Shown here in pieces: positions 17,218-24,998 of a DNA stretch of 64,000 nt (the stretch's first letter is position 1; each line of letters begins with the position of its first letter). Location of the stretch: NCBI GenBank assembly GCA_015689735.1, contig WVSP01000003.1, forward strand, positions 454,031 through 518,030. Reading direction: 5' to 3'. The stretch comes from Rhodobacterales bacterium LSUCC0031. Its GTDB lineage: Bacteria; Pseudomonadota; Alphaproteobacteria; Rhodobacterales; Rhodobacteraceae. Under the pieces are notes generated by a model. It had not been told where the DNA came from and did no database searches. It saw only the letters and a list, made by a program, of their open reading frames with translations. A program made the position numbers and the translations under genes.

Positions 17218-18237
17218 TCAACGGAACGGCGGCGAGTAGAGCAGACCACCATTGGTCCACTGTGCGTTCAGGCCGCGTGCCAGACCGACGGGCGTATTCT
17301 CGCCGATATGGGCTTCGAACACTTCACCATAGTTGCCGACAGCCGAGATGACCTGCACAGCCCAGTCCTTGGACAAGCCGATCATGGCGCCCAGTTCACC
17401 TTCGGTGCCGAGCAGACGGTTGATTTCGGGGTTCATGGTCGGTGCCGCTGCCATTTCAGCAACATTGGCCGAGGTCACGCCGTATTCTTCGGCTGCGATC
17501 ATGGCGTTCAGCGTCCAGCGGACGATATCGCCCCATGCGTTGTCGCCGTGACGTACCACGGGGCCGAGCGGCTCCTTGGAAACGATTTCGGGCAGAATGA
17601 CATGGTCACCTGCGTTCTCGAAGGTTGCGCGCGTTGCGGCAAGGCCCGAGACGTCGGTGGTGTAAACGTCGCACGCACCGGCGAGGTACTGCTGCTGGCC
17701 TTCGGCGTTGGTTGCGACCGGAACCGGCTCGTAGCTGATGCCATTGACGCGGAAGAAGTCGGCAAGGTTGAGTTCGGTGGTGGTGCCGGTCTGGATGCAG
17801 ACGGTGGCGCCATCAAGCTCACGTGCCGAAGACACGCCCAGATCCTTGCGGACCATGAAGCCCTGACCGTCGTAGTAGTTCACGCCGACGAAATCGAGCT
17901 TGAGGTCGGTGTCGCGCGAGAAGGTCCAGGTCGAGTTACGGACCAGAACGTCAACTTCGCCTGCGGCCAGCGCGGTGAAGCGGGTCTGGCTGGTCAGCGG
18001 AACGAATTCAACGGCCTGTGCATCGCCCAGAACCGCAACCGCGATGGCACGGCACAGCGAGACGTCGAAGCCCTGCATGTTGCCGTTGGCGTCGGGGGCG
18101 GCGAAACCTGCGAGACCTTCATTCGAGCCGCACTTCAGCGTGCCGCGTGCCTGGACGTCTGCCATGGTCTGCGCGGATGCGAGACCTGCTGCCAGCCCGG
18201 CAACCGCGAGCGTGCCGAGAAAAATGGATTTTTTCAT
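17218..18237 (-). CDS. bztA: Periplasmic glutamate/glutamine/aspartate/asparagine-binding protein
   Basis: A 339-aa type II solute-binding protein. From ATG 18237 (preceded by GAAGAGGTAGAC, a good ribosome site) it has a Sec signal peptide, MKKSIFLGTLAVAGLAAGL with cleavage near ASA|Q. The mature part opens with the canonical RGTLKCGSNEGLAGF and later has DVLVRNSTWTFSRD, as in BztA/AapJ. A longer frame to 18291 lacks ribosome-site support. It heads the bzt operon; the ~240 bp upstream should hold its promoter but no clear box pair was found. Confidence 0.94.
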   Translation of the reverse strand: MKKSIFLGTLAVAGLAAGLASAQTMADVQARGTLKCGSNEGLAGFAAPDANGNMQGFDVSLCRAIAVAVLGDAQAVEFVPLTSQTRFTALAAGEVDVLVRNSTWTFSRDTDLKLDFVGVNYYDGQGFMVRKDLGVSSARELDGATVCIQTGTTTELNLADFFRVNGISYEPVPVATNAEGQQQYLAGACDVYTTDVSGLAATRATFENAGDHVILPEIVSKEPLGPVVRHGDNAWGDIVRWTLNAMIAAEEYGVTSANVAEMAAAPTMNPEINRLLGTEGELGAMIGLSKDWAVQVISAVGNYGEVFEAHIGENTPVGLARGLNAQWTNGGLLYSPPFR

Positions 18238-18476
18238 GTCTACCTCTTCCTGATGAACCGCCCTTATGGGCTGTCGATGCCAATCCCCCAAAGGGCTTTG
18301 GTAAGATCGTGTAAACGTGTGTTAACGCTTACCGCGGGTAACTTGGACAAAATCGCATGCAGAGGTCAAGTGCAAGCACCACGGCTACCCTAGGGTCATG
18401 CTGAAATTTTGCGCAGCTACCCCTCAGTATGCACCGTATTTTCGCAATAATTCAGAACCGATGCACCGAAGGGACC

Positions 18477-19205
18477 TTAACTTTCGCACGACATCGCCCA
18501 AAATTGTGCGGCGCGCAGAAAATCCGTGCGTTTATGGGCGGCCACTGTGGCAGCCTCCTCATCTTCGCCCCATTGCGCGATCTGCCAATCTTCATCGATT
18601 CGCGACATGACCCATGCCGCGTCCGGGGAAAGACGCCCCGCAGCGGTGGCAAGCGCCACGATCAAGGATCCCGAGATCGTGACCAGATCATGCAAGCCCG
18701 TCAGGCGAAACGCATCGAGTGCTGCGACCTGTTGGGCGAGTTTGGCCAAGCTCGGTTCGGGTTGCGCGACAGGCAGCACCCCAACCGTCGCGATCAGCGG
18801 CGCACCCAAGGTTGCATCGGCCCAAGCCAAAAGCGGATCCCATGCCTCGGCTTGGCGATCGGCCAATGCGCGCGGCGCGGCGGCGCGATGACAGATCAGG
18901 TCGGTCTCGGCATAAGCGGCGAGCATGGCGGCCACCTCGGCGCGTTGGGGCGCAACGCGCTCGATGGCGGCGTTAGCCGCGCGGGTAAAGGGCATGGAGA
19001 GCGGTGCAATCTCGCCGTCTTGGGCGGCCCATTCGGCGGCAACGGCCTGGGCCATGGCGCGGCTGGGCAGGGTCAGGGGGATCTTGCCGGGCGTCAATAC
19101 GCGGCGCGCATCAAGCAAGACGGCATATCCGCCCTCTGCCTCGGAGACCGAGACATCGCGCCAAAAACGTTTCGCTTTCCAACCGCCCGTCATGTGTTGG
19201 GACAT
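18477..19205 (-). CDS. ATP12 family F1-ATPase assembly chaperone
   Basis: This 242-aa soluble protein matches the ATP12 family: KAKRFWRDVSVSEAEGGYAVL at the N-terminus, LTPGKIPLTLPSRAMAQAVAAEW next, then an LICHRAA segment and a C-terminal SRIDEDWQIAQWGEDEEA. In mitochondria and alphaproteobacteria it protects the F1 alpha subunit before assembly. The start is ambiguous: ATG 19205 has weak AGG support, whereas ATG 19193 overlaps the upstream stop as ATGA. It is the last gene of a five-gene minus-strand run that includes rluC-like and HAD genes. Confidence 0.92.
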   Translation of the reverse strand: MSQHMTGGWKAKRFWRDVSVSEAEGGYAVLLDARRVLTPGKIPLTLPSRAMAQAVAAEWAAQDGEIAPLSMPFTRAANAAIERVAPQRAEVAAMLAAYAETDLICHRAAAPRALADRQAEAWDPLLAWADATLGAPLIATVGVLPVAQPEPSLAKLAQQVAALDAFRLTGLHDLVTISGSLIVALATAAGRLSPDAAWVMSRIDEDWQIAQWGEDEEAATVAAHKRTDFLRAAQFWAMSCES

Positions 19206-19870
19206 AACCTGTCGAGCGCTGCGGGCAATGCGTCAAAGCTGTGCAAGATCGCTGCCGCGCCCGATGCTGTCAGGCTTTGGGCGGGGTGATATCCCCACGC
19301 CACGCCCAAGGCATGGATACCCGCCGCGCGCCCCATGTCGATGTCGTAGGTGGTATCGCCGATGATCACGGCGCGGCCCGGCTCGGTGCCTGTGTCGCGC
19401 AAGCAAGCCGCCACCATCGCGGGATGCGGCTTGGAGGGGTGATCATCGGCCACCTGTACCGACTGGAACAGGCGGCGCAGACCGTGCAGATCAAGGATAT
19501 GATCCATGCCGCGGCGCGATTTGCCGGTGGCGATGGCCAAGAGCGTATGATCCTCGGCCGCCAGCCGGTCGAGCGCTGCGCGCGCGCCGGGAAAGAGCGG
19601 CGACAAGGCCGCGCCATCGGGGCTGCGGCGCATCTGGCCAAAGGCATCCTTGTAAGCGTCAACAAGGGTAGCCTGATGGTCGGGATGATCAGGTGCAAGC
19701 CGCGCCATGGCGATCGGCAAAGATAGCCCGACGATCGACAAGGTCGCCGCGCGGTCGGGTGCGGGCAGGTTATGGGCGGTGAAGGCCGCATCCATCGCGG
19801 CGAGAATATGGGCCTGGCTGTCGATCAGCGTGCCATCGACATCGAAGATAACAAGGCGCAGATCGCTCAA
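19190..19870 (-). CDS. HAD-superfamily phosphatase (Gph/PGMB-like)
   Basis: A 226-aa protein. Motif I is FDVDGT (catalytic Asp10/Asp12), motif II is LAIATGKSRRG and motif IV lies in VIIGDTTYDIDMGRAAG; a helical cap sits between I and II as in phosphoglycolate/beta-phosphoglucomutase-like HADs. The start is TTG 19870, which overlaps the pseudouridine synthase stop as TTGA and follows GAGGA. The substrate is unknown; small phosphate-ester housekeeping is likely. Confidence 0.88.
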   Translation of the reverse strand: MSDLRLVIFDVDGTLIDSQAHILAAMDAAFTAHNLPAPDRAATLSIVGLSLPIAMARLAPDHPDHQATLVDAYKDAFGQMRRSPDGAALSPLFPGARAALDRLAAEDHTLLAIATGKSRRGMDHILDLHGLRRLFQSVQVADDHPSKPHPAMVAACLRDTGTEPGRAVIIGDTTYDIDMGRAAGIHALGVAWGYHPAQSLTASGAAAILHSFDALPAALDRLCPNT

Positions 19871-20910
19871 GCTTGGTCCTCGAACGGGTCGGCCGGGACA
19901 TCGGCCACGCGCCATTCCATCTGGTCCCATGTGCGCTGCATATGTTCGGGCAAGGGTGCGGTGAAACTCATCCGCTTGCCCGTGACGGGATGGGTCATGG
20001 TGATAGAGCGGGCATGCAGATGCAGCTTGCGGCTGATCTCGCCGCCCAGCTGCGCGCCCCAACCATCGCCGAGGTTTTCCTGACCCGATCCACCGTATTT
20101 GCCGTCACCCACGACCGGGTGGCCGATCGCGGCCATATGCGCGCGCAGCTGGTGGGTGCGGCCCGTGACCGGCACGAGCGCCACCCAAGCAGCGCGGCTG
20201 CCCAAGGCCGATAGGATGGCATAATCGGTGATCGCGTGCTTGGCGCCTTCGGTTGTCTCGACATCATTGGGGGCGACGACTTGCATCTTTTCACCCTCGC
20301 CGCCCTTGCCATGGCCGGGGGCTTTGACAAGGCCGTAGCGGATCGTTCCCATGCGGGGGCTAGGAACACCGGCGGTGACGGCCCAATAAATCTTGCGCGT
20401 GTCGCGGGCGCGGAACGCCTTGGTCAGCGCATCGGCGGCAGCACGCGTCCGCGCCAAAAGCAACACGCCTGATGTATCCTTGTCCAAGCGATGCACAAGG
20501 CGAGGCTTTTCGGGCAGATCGAAGCACAGCGCTTCGGCCAGACCGTCGATATGGCGGGTGTGGCCCGAGCCGCCTTGGGTCGGCAATCCGGGGGGCTTGT
20601 TCAGCGCGATGATATGATCATCACGCCAGATCACGGCGGCGCGCATCATGGCGGCGTCCGCCTCGGAGATGCGGGGCGGACGCGGAGCCTCGGGCGGAGC
20701 GGTGTCGGGCAAGGGCGGGATGCGGATGGTCTGGCCTACTTCGAGGCGTGTCGCGGGCTTGGCGCGCGCGCCATCGACGCGGATCTCGCCCTTGCGGCAC
20801 ATCTTTTCGATGCGGCCTTGGGGGATATGTGGAAAATGGCGGCGGAACCAGCGATCAAGGCGCTGATCGCCATCGCCAGTGGCGACTGTCAGGGTTTGAA
20901 CAGCGCTCAT
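19867..20910 (-). CDS. RluA/RluC-family 23S rRNA pseudouridine synthase
   Basis: A 347-aa protein with an N-terminal S4 RNA-binding domain (RLDRWFRRHFPHIPQGRIEK) and a catalytic domain carrying HRLDKDTSGVLLLAR, whose Asp is the nucleophile. GRTHQLRAHMAAIGHPVVGD completes the family signature. RluC modifies U955, U2504 and U2580 in E. coli; RluA/RluD paralogues cannot be fully excluded. ATG 20910 overlaps the crcB stop (ATGA), and its own stop overlaps the HAD start. Confidence 0.93.
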   Translation of the reverse strand: MSAVQTLTVATGDGDQRLDRWFRRHFPHIPQGRIEKMCRKGEIRVDGARAKPATRLEVGQTIRIPPLPDTAPPEAPRPPRISEADAAMMRAAVIWRDDHIIALNKPPGLPTQGGSGHTRHIDGLAEALCFDLPEKPRLVHRLDKDTSGVLLLARTRAAADALTKAFRARDTRKIYWAVTAGVPSPRMGTIRYGLVKAPGHGKGGEGEKMQVVAPNDVETTEGAKHAITDYAILSALGSRAAWVALVPVTGRTHQLRAHMAAIGHPVVGDGKYGGSGQENLGDGWGAQLGGEISRKLHLHARSITMTHPVTGKRMSFTAPLPEHMQRTWDQMEWRVADVPADPFEDQA

Positions 20911-21281
20911 GCGAAGCTCCGGCCAAGGGCGAGGCCGAGCATCAGCGCCGCGATGGAAAGGGTGACATTGGCAAGCACATAAAGCGCGGCCAGCCCAAGC
21001 GCGCCACGTTCGTAAAGCGCCACCGCCTCGAGCGAAAAGGCCGAGAAAGTCGTAAAGCCGCCCAAGATGCCCGTCACGATCAAGGGCGATAGATGGGTCA
21101 GGCCCCGCTGCGCGGCAAGGCTGACGAAAAGCCCGGCAAGTGCCGCGCCAAGGATGTTGACGGCCAGCACACCCAAGGGCATGGGCGTGGTCCCGAACAG
21201 GCGCAACACACCGATCCCTGTGAGGTATCGGAGCACGGCACCGATGGCGCCACCAAGGGCGACTTGGAGAATGGCTGTCAT
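20907..21281 (-). CDS. crcB: Fluoride exporter CrcB/Fluc
   Basis: A 124-aa protein with four transmembrane helices. It contains AVNILGAALAGLF, with the conserved Asn of the fluoride pore, and GILGGFTTFSAFSLEAV, the Phe-box/Na+-site motif. A dual-topology dimer forms the channel that removes toxic fluoride. No fluoride riboswitch was recognised upstream. It is co-translated with the pseudouridine synthase (ATGA). Confidence 0.95.
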   Translation of the reverse strand: MTAILQVALGGAIGAVLRYLTGIGVLRLFGTTPMPLGVLAVNILGAALAGLFVSLAAQRGLTHLSPLIVTGILGGFTTFSAFSLEAVALYERGALGLAALYVLANVTLSIAALMLGLALGRSFA

Positions 21282-21336
21282 GACGGCTGCATGGGTCGGC
21301 GGCTTGGGGGAGTCAATGGGCAGGCGGTGGCAGGGG

Positions 21337-21403
21337 CGAAAAACTGCAGTTTTTCGAGGGGGAAAACTCCAGTTTTCCCCTGCGTTTTCCTTGAGGAAAA
21401 CGC
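21337..21403. repeat. Triple-hairpin array (type 2) after the rarA stop
   Basis: A 20-bp perfect palindrome, CGAAAAACTG and its complement (21337-21356), is followed by GGGGAAAACT-CC-AGTTTTCCCC (21359-21380) and GCGTTTTCC-TTGA-GGAAAACGC (21382-21403). The third unit is almost the same as the third unit of the array at 13544-13566, while the first two differ in sequence but keep the layout. It begins one base after the rarA stop codon and separates rarA from crcB. Confidence 0.85.
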
Positions 21404-21404
21404 C

Positions 21405-22721
21405 TTAGCCCTTGCGCTTGGCGCGCAGGCCCGCGAACCAATCCAGCCGTTTCTTCAGATCGCGCTCATAGCCGCGCTCGACGGGAGCGTAGAAACTGGC
21501 GCGCGACATGGTATCGGGGAAATAATTCTGCCCTGAAAACCCATCCTCGGCGTCATGGTCATAGGCATAGCCCGCGCCATAGCCCTGATCCTTCATCATC
21601 TTGGTGGGCGCGTTCAGGATGTGCTTGGGCGGCGGCGCGGAACCGGTCACGCGCGCACTGGCGCGTGCCGCCTTGTAGGCGACATAGGCGGCGTTCGATT
21701 TTGGGGCCAGCGCCAGATAAAGCACCGCTTGGGCCAGCGCCAATTCCCCCTCGGGGCTGCCCAAACGTTCATAGGTGGCCCACGCATCAAGGCATTGGCG
21801 CTGTGCGCCGGGATCGGCCAGCCCAATATCCTCGACCGCCATGCGGGTGATGCGGCGGGCAAGGAAACGGGGATCTTCGCCGCCCTCCAGCATGCGTGCA
21901 AACCAGTAAAGGGCGGCATCGGGGTCGGAGCCGCGCACGGATTTGTGCAAAGCCGAGATCAGGTTGTAATGCCCCTCGCCGGATTTGTCGTATTGGGCAG
22001 CGCGGCGTTGCAGGCGTTGGCCAAGGGCTGCGGCATCAAGGGGGGTGTCGCGCTTCCACGCCGCGATCTGTTCGACAAGGTTCAACAGCGCGCGGCCATC
22101 GCCATCGGCCATCGTGACGAGCGCTGTCCGCGCCTCGGAATTCAGCGGGAGGGTTTGACCTAGCTCTGCTTCGGCGGCTGCGATCATCCGGACAAGTGCG
22201 GCATCATCCAGCCGATGCAGCACCATAACCTGCGCGCGCGACATGAGTGCGGCGTTCAACTCGAAACTGGGGTTTTCGGTGGTGGCCCCCACCAACAGGA
22301 TCGTACCATCCTCCATATGGGGCAAGAAGCCGTCTTGCTGGGCCTTGTTGAAGCGATGGATTTCATCGACGAACAAGAGCGTACCTTGGCCGTTCGCATG
22401 GCGCAGTTTCGCCGCCTCGAATACTTTGCGGAGATCGGGGACGCCGGTAAAGATCGCGCTGATCTGGACGAAATGGAGCGCGGTTTCCTGTGCAAGAAGG
22501 CGCGCGATGGTGGTTTTTCCAACACCGGGCGGCCCCCAAAAGATCAGCGAGGTCAAAGCCCCTGCATCGAGCATGATGCGCAAGGCACCATCGCGCCCAA
22601 GCAAGTGATCTTGCCCGATCACATCGGCCAGCCGCGCTGGGCGCAACCGATCGGCCAAGGGGCGCGGACCCTTGGGCGTGGCAAGATGGCCGCCTTGCGC
22701 TGATGTGTCGAACAGATCCAT
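21405..22721 (-). CDS. rarA: Replication-associated recombination protein A (MgsA/RarA, AAA+ ATPase)
   Basis: 438 aa from ATG 22721 (MDLFDTSAQGG). Walker A is GPPGVGKTT, Walker B is LLFVDEIHRFNK, and sensor 1 lies in LLVGATTENPSF. The C-terminal half has the RarA/WRNIP1 features GEGHYNLISALHKSVRGSDP and FARMLEGGEDP, which mediate tetramerisation. RarA acts at stalled forks with SSB. A longer frame up to 22805 exists but lacks family similarity. A hairpin array follows the stop. Confidence 0.96.
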   Translation of the reverse strand: MDLFDTSAQGGHLATPKGPRPLADRLRPARLADVIGQDHLLGRDGALRIMLDAGALTSLIFWGPPGVGKTTIARLLAQETALHFVQISAIFTGVPDLRKVFEAAKLRHANGQGTLLFVDEIHRFNKAQQDGFLPHMEDGTILLVGATTENPSFELNAALMSRAQVMVLHRLDDAALVRMIAAAEAELGQTLPLNSEARTALVTMADGDGRALLNLVEQIAAWKRDTPLDAAALGQRLQRRAAQYDKSGEGHYNLISALHKSVRGSDPDAALYWFARMLEGGEDPRFLARRITRMAVEDIGLADPGAQRQCLDAWATYERLGSPEGELALAQAVLYLALAPKSNAAYVAYKAARASARVTGSAPPPKHILNAPTKMMKDQGYGAGYAYDHDAEDGFSGQNYFPDTMSRASFYAPVERGYERDLKKRLDWFAGLRAKRKG

Positions 22722-22768
22722 GCCGGCAAGGCTATCTGCCTTGGATGGTTTGCGCCAGATCGCGGGTG

Positions 22769-23356
22769 CTAATGCATCTTCGATGCCATGGTGACAAAGT
22801 AACACCGATGCGCGACACCACCAATTTTCATCAGGGGACCGGCCGGTTCCATGTCGATACCCAGACGCCGCCCAAGCCGCGGCACAGCGATGGGCAAGAG
22901 GCCAATCAGGGTCGATGCCCCCAATTGGCGTGCCGAGCGTACCATATGGCCCATCAGGGACAGTTGCACTGCGTGGCGAATATCGGTGGTGACCCCTTCG
23001 GCCACAAAGAGGCGATTGGCATCCCAGATATGATCGGCAATCGGCGCCGCCTCATCGAGCAGATGGGCCGGGATCGCATCAAGCAGGCCCCGTTGGGCAT
23101 CGCGCACCATGTAGGAGTACACACCGCAACGCGCGGTTGTCGGCGTCAGGCGCACGCCTGCCAAGACCCGGTCACCCGCATGCACACAGACCCAGCGGCT
23201 TTGGGCGGTATCATACTGGTCGAACTCCATCCCGTCGGCATGGGGCAGCTCCCAATTCATGCCTTCGATAAAGGTGCGATGGCGCGCGCGCAGCATATTG
23301 GCAAAGAGTGCGCCATGCTGGTGCATGTTGGTGAAAGATAAGGTCGTCATTTGCAT
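22769..23356 (-). CDS. Acyl-homoserine-lactone synthase (LuxI family)
   Basis: 195 aa from ATG 23356, preceded by AGGGGG. Conserved autoinducer-synthase residues are seen: Arg25 and Phe29 (RARHRTFIEGMNWELP), Trp35, then Glu44/Asp46/Asp49 in MEFDQYD, Arg70 in AGVRLTP, and Arg115 in ANRLFV, all within the usual N-terminal ~115 residues. The enzyme joins S-adenosylmethionine with an acyl-carrier-protein acyl chain. Chain length cannot be predicted safely. It lies 79 bases downstream of a luxR gene on the same strand. Confidence 0.92.
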   Translation of the reverse strand: MQMTTLSFTNMHQHGALFANMLRARHRTFIEGMNWELPHADGMEFDQYDTAQSRWVCVHAGDRVLAGVRLTPTTARCGVYSYMVRDAQRGLLDAIPAHLLDEAAPIADHIWDANRLFVAEGVTTDIRHAVQLSLMGHMVRSARQLGASTLIGLLPIAVPRLGRRLGIDMEPAGPLMKIGGVAHRCYFVTMASKMH

Positions 23357-23411
23357 CGGATAAGCCCCCTGTTGGCCGGTCGTTGAAACGCCGCACCGCG
23401 GGGGGCTCCCC

Positions 23412-23427
23412 TGACCCTCAGCTGTCA
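23412..23427. promoter_or_regulatory. Inverted repeat TGAC-N8-GTCA between luxR and luxI (possible regulator site)
   Basis: A 16-bp dyad lies 55 bases before the luxI start and 8 bases after the luxR stop. An overlapping CTGA-CCC-TCAG dyad is at 23411-23421. Its size is near that of lux boxes, but it lacks the usual CTG-N10-CAG spacing, so a LuxR site is only a guess. Confidence 0.3.
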
Positions 23428-23435
23428 ATGCCGTC

Positions 23436-24047
23436 CTAGATTAATCCGTATTCCCTTGCGCGCTGCACAGCCTCGGCCGTGGTGCGCGCCATCAGCTTTT
23501 GGCGCGCCGCGGTCAGGCGAGCCTTGAAAGCGCTTTCGGATATGCCCAGTCGGGCGGCGGCAGCTGCATGGCGGTCCCCATCCGCGATGCATCTTAAAGC
23601 GTCGGCCTGCGGGCGCGACAGGCGCGCGGGCGGCTCTGTCAGATCATGCATCCGCTGCACGATCCGATGGATATGGGCCATCTCGTCATCGGTGAATTCA
23701 CGGTCGGTGCGCGCGGCACCCGCAATGGTGCGCGACGACATCGGGCCGGTGGACGAGATCATGCCATAGCGCAGCCCGAATTGGGCAGCTTCGGTCAGAA
23801 GGCCAAAAGGATCGGGCAAACCGATCTGCGACCAGCGCCGCGTGCCAGAATGGCTTAAGCCCCAAGCCAGGGTCGGATCGCGCAGCCCATAGACCTTGGC
23901 TGTGTAAACCTCCTGCCAGGCTTCGGGATAGGTGTTGACCATGATGAGGGGCGAGACGTAGCGGATATGCAATCCCACGGCGAACCCCGCAGGCGCAGCG
24001 AGCGCTACCTCATGCAGCAAGAGATCAATAACCGGCGCTTTTGACAC
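23436..24047 (-). CDS. LuxR-family quorum-sensing transcriptional regulator
   Basis: 203 aa with an N-terminal autoinducer-binding domain and a C-terminal GerE helix-turn-helix (~143-203, with ADALRCIADGDRHAAAAARL). The ligand-pocket residues Trp44, Tyr48, Asp57, Pro58 and Trp72 keep exactly the spacing of TraR W57/Y61/D70/P71/W85. The protein is therefore probably a true acyl-homoserine-lactone receptor rather than a solo with a changed pocket. It is slightly shorter than the usual 230-250 aa. It is co-directional with the synthase gene. Confidence 0.92.
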   Translation of the reverse strand: MSKAPVIDLLLHEVALAAPAGFAVGLHIRYVSPLIMVNTYPEAWQEVYTAKVYGLRDPTLAWGLSHSGTRRWSQIGLPDPFGLLTEAAQFGLRYGMISSTGPMSSRTIAGAARTDREFTDDEMAHIHRIVQRMHDLTEPPARLSRPQADALRCIADGDRHAAAAARLGISESAFKARLTAARQKLMARTTAEAVQRAREYGLI

Positions 24048-24141
24048 GAAAAACTATCCAAAAGGTCATGTCCTTTTAGACAGGTTGCCACATGAGCGGT
24101 CAACCGTATTCTCGGCCTATGGCGATGGATTGGTGAGACGA

Positions 24142-24342
24142 ATGGACGAAAAGATCGACCCGGGTCTTTTTGCGCGTCTCATGCGGCTTTCGCCGGGAAC
24201 GCGCAGCGATATCTTGGAATATCTGGGCCAAGGCCCGGTGTCGTCGCAAGCGATGCTGGGTGGCGTGTTGCCAGCGCCTTCGGTCACGTCCGCATCTGCG
24301 GGACTGATCGGCGCATCAACACAGGGCAAGTCGGTCGAGTAG
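24142..24342 (+). CDS. Small hypothetical protein divergent from luxR (66 aa)
   Basis: The frame is open from 24085. I choose ATG 24142 (MDEKIDPGLFARLMRLSPG), preceded by GGTGAGACGA. The N-terminal 40 residues can form amphipathic helices (RSDILEYLGQGP) and the tail is Ser/Ala/Gly-rich and probably disordered. No family is recognised. It is divergent from luxR with a short shared upstream region and convergent with rplQ, whose terminator lies just after its stop. It could be a quorum-controlled small protein or a chance frame. Confidence 0.4.
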   Translation: MDEKIDPGLFARLMRLSPGTRSDILEYLGQGPVSSQAMLGGVLPAPSVTSASAGLIGASTQGKSVE

Positions 24343-24352
24343 CGCACATGTG

Positions 24353-24377
24353 AAAACGCCCCCGCAAAGCAGGGGCG
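24353..24377 (-). terminator. Rho-independent terminator of the rplQ (alpha) operon
   Basis: On the minus strand the stem CGCCCCTGC-TTT-GCGGGGGCG is followed by TTTTC. It begins 43 bases after the rplQ stop and ends the long ribosomal-protein cluster. On the plus strand it could also stop transcripts of the small ORF. Confidence 0.85.
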
Positions 24378-24420
24378 CGTTTCGATCGCAGTCCACGCCC
24401 CGGAAAGGGGCAATGATGGA

Positions 24421-24840
24421 TCAATCTTCGGCCATCTCTTCCACTGCAAGGCGCGCGCGGTCAGCCGCACCCTTGGCATCGAGATCACGATCGACGAATT
24501 CGATGATCGCCATCGGTGCCATGTCGCCATAGCGGAAGCCCGCTTTCATGATGCGCACATAGCCGCCCTGACGCGTCGCATAGCGGGGGCCGAGAATGTC
24601 GAAGAGCTTGGCCACATAAGCATCTTGCTTGAGTTGCGAGGCCGCCTGACGGCGGGCATGCAGATCGCCGCGCTTGCCCAGCGTGATCAGCTTTTCGATG
24701 ATCGGGCGCAATTCCTTGGCCTTGGGCAGGGTGGTCTTGATCTGCTCATGTTCGATGAGCGAGCCGGCCATGTTGGCGAACATCGCCTTGCGATGTTCGT
24801 GGGTCCGGTTCAGGCGGCGGTATCCGCGGGCGTGACGCAT
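24421..24840 (-). CDS. rplQ: 50S ribosomal protein L17
   Basis: 139 aa, starting [20 protein letters not shown], with [20 protein letters not shown]: the L17 signature. It has a C-terminal extension after residue ~115 typical of alphaproteobacteria. It is the last gene of the alpha operon, separated from rpoA by a 158-bp spacer that contains a long inverted repeat, and followed by a strong terminator. Confidence 0.98.
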   Translation of the reverse strand: MRHARGYRRLNRTHEHRKAMFANMAGSLIEHEQIKTTLPKAKELRPIIEKLITLGKRGDLHARRQAASQLKQDAYVAKLFDILGPRYATRQGGYVRIMKAGFRYGDMAPMAIIEFVDRDLDAKGAADRARLAVEEMAED

Positions 24841-24932
24841 GGGTCAATCTCCTATCACATTTTGCTTTGTCCGGAGGTCCGTGCGTGCAGACCTCTCACC
24901 TATTGGGGCAGAATTGCCCTGGTTCCGGGGGC

Positions 24933-24994
24933 GTGCCGGGCTGAAGCCCGGCCTACCACCGATATCTGCCGTAGGCCGGGCTTCAGCCCGGCAC
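24933..24994. repeat. REP-like long inverted repeat between rpoA and rplQ
   Basis: Two perfect 24-bp complementary arms, 24933-24956 and 24971-24994, flank a 14-base loop. Each arm contains an inner palindrome, GCCGGGCTGAAGCCCGGC or its complement, followed by CTAC/GTAG. This is the layout of bacterial repetitive extragenic palindromes. A related, diverged copy lies at 41967-42024. It begins 4 bases after the rpoA stop. Confidence 0.88.
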
Positions 24995-24998
24995 CACG

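Noticed and set aside
20907..21404. Fluoride riboswitch in front of crcB
   Set aside because: The upstream spacer is filled by the triple-hairpin array after rarA; no fluoride riboswitch core motif was recognised.
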